From: Gammaproteobacteria bacterium
GTDB lineage: Bacteria; Pseudomonadota; Gammaproteobacteria; Pseudomonadales; Porticoccaceae
DNA length: 6,826 nt
Direction of reading: 5' to 3'
Assembly (NCBI GenBank): GCA_003646355.1
Contig: QNFO01000061.1
Location: forward strand, 1 to 6,826
In this document: positions 6,173 to 6,826 of the stretch, in pieces
How positions within the stretch are numbered: the first letter of the stretch is position 1
Layout: every line of letters starts with the position of its first letter
The notes under the pieces: model-generated
The model's database searches: none
The model's input: only the letters and a program-made list of their open reading frames with translations
Told to the model about the DNA's origin: nothing
Position numbers and translations under genes: made by a program

Positions 6173-6826
6173 GCTTATTACAGAAAATAAAAGCAGGGCT
6201 CTGCGAAAAAGTACTTTACTGAAAAATGCCACATCTAAAACCGAGCCCGTTTTTTCACTAGCCAATGCACAATTAGCCTACGAGGGAAGGGTGGTGTTGA
6301 ACAACATTACTCTTAGTATTGCCCCGGGTGAACGCGTGGCGCTAGTGGGTAAGTCTGGCGTCGGTAAATCGACGCTACTAGCGGCCCTACGTGAACAGCA
6401 ATCCAACAGTGTCGCCTGGTGTCCCCAGCAGCACGGTTTGGTGCCCATGCTCAGTGTCTATCACAATATTTATATGGGCGGCCTGCATCGCCATAATGTG
6501 TTGTACAACCTCTTGAATTTAATAAAGCCCCTGTCCCAACCTTTGCATGAAGTGACTAAACTGGCAGAGCCATTACAGCTTGATAAGTCTTTGTTTGATC
6601 GCGTCGAGCAGCTTTCCGGTGGGCAAGCTCAGCGGGTCGCCATTGGCCGCGCACTGTATCAGCAGAAAAATATTTTCCTCGGTGACGAGCCCGTTTCTGC
6701 GGTGGATGATTATCAGGCGCAACAGCTACTGAAATTGATTGTAGAAAAACACCAAACCCTGGTGCTGGCATTGCACGATGTTGAACAGGCTTTGCACTTC
6801 TGTGATCGCATTATTGGCTTAAAAGA
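6162..6826 (+). CDS. ABC transporter ATP-binding protein (PhnC-like), cut by window end
   Basis: The reading frame is open to the right edge, giving 221 residues, so the C-terminus is missing. It is the cytoplasmic motor of the importer fed by the preceding binding protein. Walker A is GKSGVGKST (63-71), the Q-loop is CPQQ (87-90), the signature is LSGGQAQR (151-158), Walker B is IFLGDEP (171-177), and the switch histidine is His205 in LALHD. All catalytic residues are present. Two oddities: about 30 unconserved, basic residues precede the domain, and Walker A to Q-loop is only about 20 residues, against roughly 50 in E. coli PhnC. The ATG lies inside the upstream gene (11-base overlap) with no clear ribosome site, implying translational coupling. 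The permease gene should follow beyond the window. Confidence 0.9.
   Translation, partial: MNAKLITENKSRALRKSTLLKNATSKTEPVFSLANAQLAYEGRVVLNNITLSIAPGERVALVGKSGVGKSTLLAALREQQSNSVAWCPQQHGLVPMLSVYHNIYMGGLHRHNVLYNLLNLIKPLSQPLHEVTKLAEPLQLDKSLFDRVEQLSGGQAQRVAIGRALYQQKNIFLGDEPVSAVDDYQAQQLLKLIVEKHQTLVLALHDVEQALHFCDRIIGLK

Noticed and set aside
6556..6771. Reverse-strand open frame
   Set aside because: It is antisense to the ABC ATPase signature and Walker B region and has no family resemblance.
1..6826. tRNA, rRNA, CRISPR array, insertion sequence or prophage genes
   Set aside because: No cloverleaf with tRNA consensus boxes, no regularly spaced repeat array, and no transposase or integrase motifs were seen on either strand.

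Overview
The window reads as chromosome from a gammaproteobacterium, probably a marine, Cellvibrionales/Spongiibacter-like lineage. This rests on moderate GC with A/T-rich intergenic stretches, E. coli-like tRNA 2-selenouridine synthase (SelU/MnmH) with the same active-site numbering, a DUF1289 protein, and catabolic acyl-CoA dehydrogenase / Zn-alcohol dehydrogenase / class II aldolase genes. The taxonomic placement is inference; no rRNA or marker gene is present.

Left half (1-3496) is catabolic. About 290 bases without a gene lead into a forward acyl-CoA dehydrogenase (289-1452). It is followed by a convergent two-gene minus-strand operon, transcribed from about 3540 leftwards: a class II aldolase/adducin-family protein (2723-3496), then a Zn-dependent medium-chain alcohol dehydrogenase (1569-2669). 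A stem-loop lies between the convergent ends. Substrates cannot be read from the sequence; together the genes suggest oxidation of an alcohol/aldehyde or an acyl-CoA intermediate.

Right half (3580-6826) looks selenium-related and is all on the plus strand: a small Cys-rich DUF1289 protein (3659-3865), selU (3937-5040), a roughly 240-base gap, a PhnD-type periplasmic binding protein (5282 or 5288 to 6172), and an overlapping ABC ATPase (6162 to beyond the window edge). SelU replaces sulfur by selenium in the wobble 2-thiouridine of certain tRNAs, using selenophosphate. A PhnD-like oxyanion transporter beside it is most simply read as a selenium (selenate/selenite) uptake system, a link I recall from annotations of related genomes but cannot prove here.

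The most unusual structure is in the selU/binding-protein gap. A roughly 187-base element (5088-5274) is bounded by long imperfect terminal inverted repeats (25 pairs) and holds inner helices plus three small hairpins, giving a cloverleaf-like fold whose right edge stops one base before the Shine-Dalgarno sequence of the transporter gene. It is either a MITE-like dispersed repeat or a structured leader RNA.
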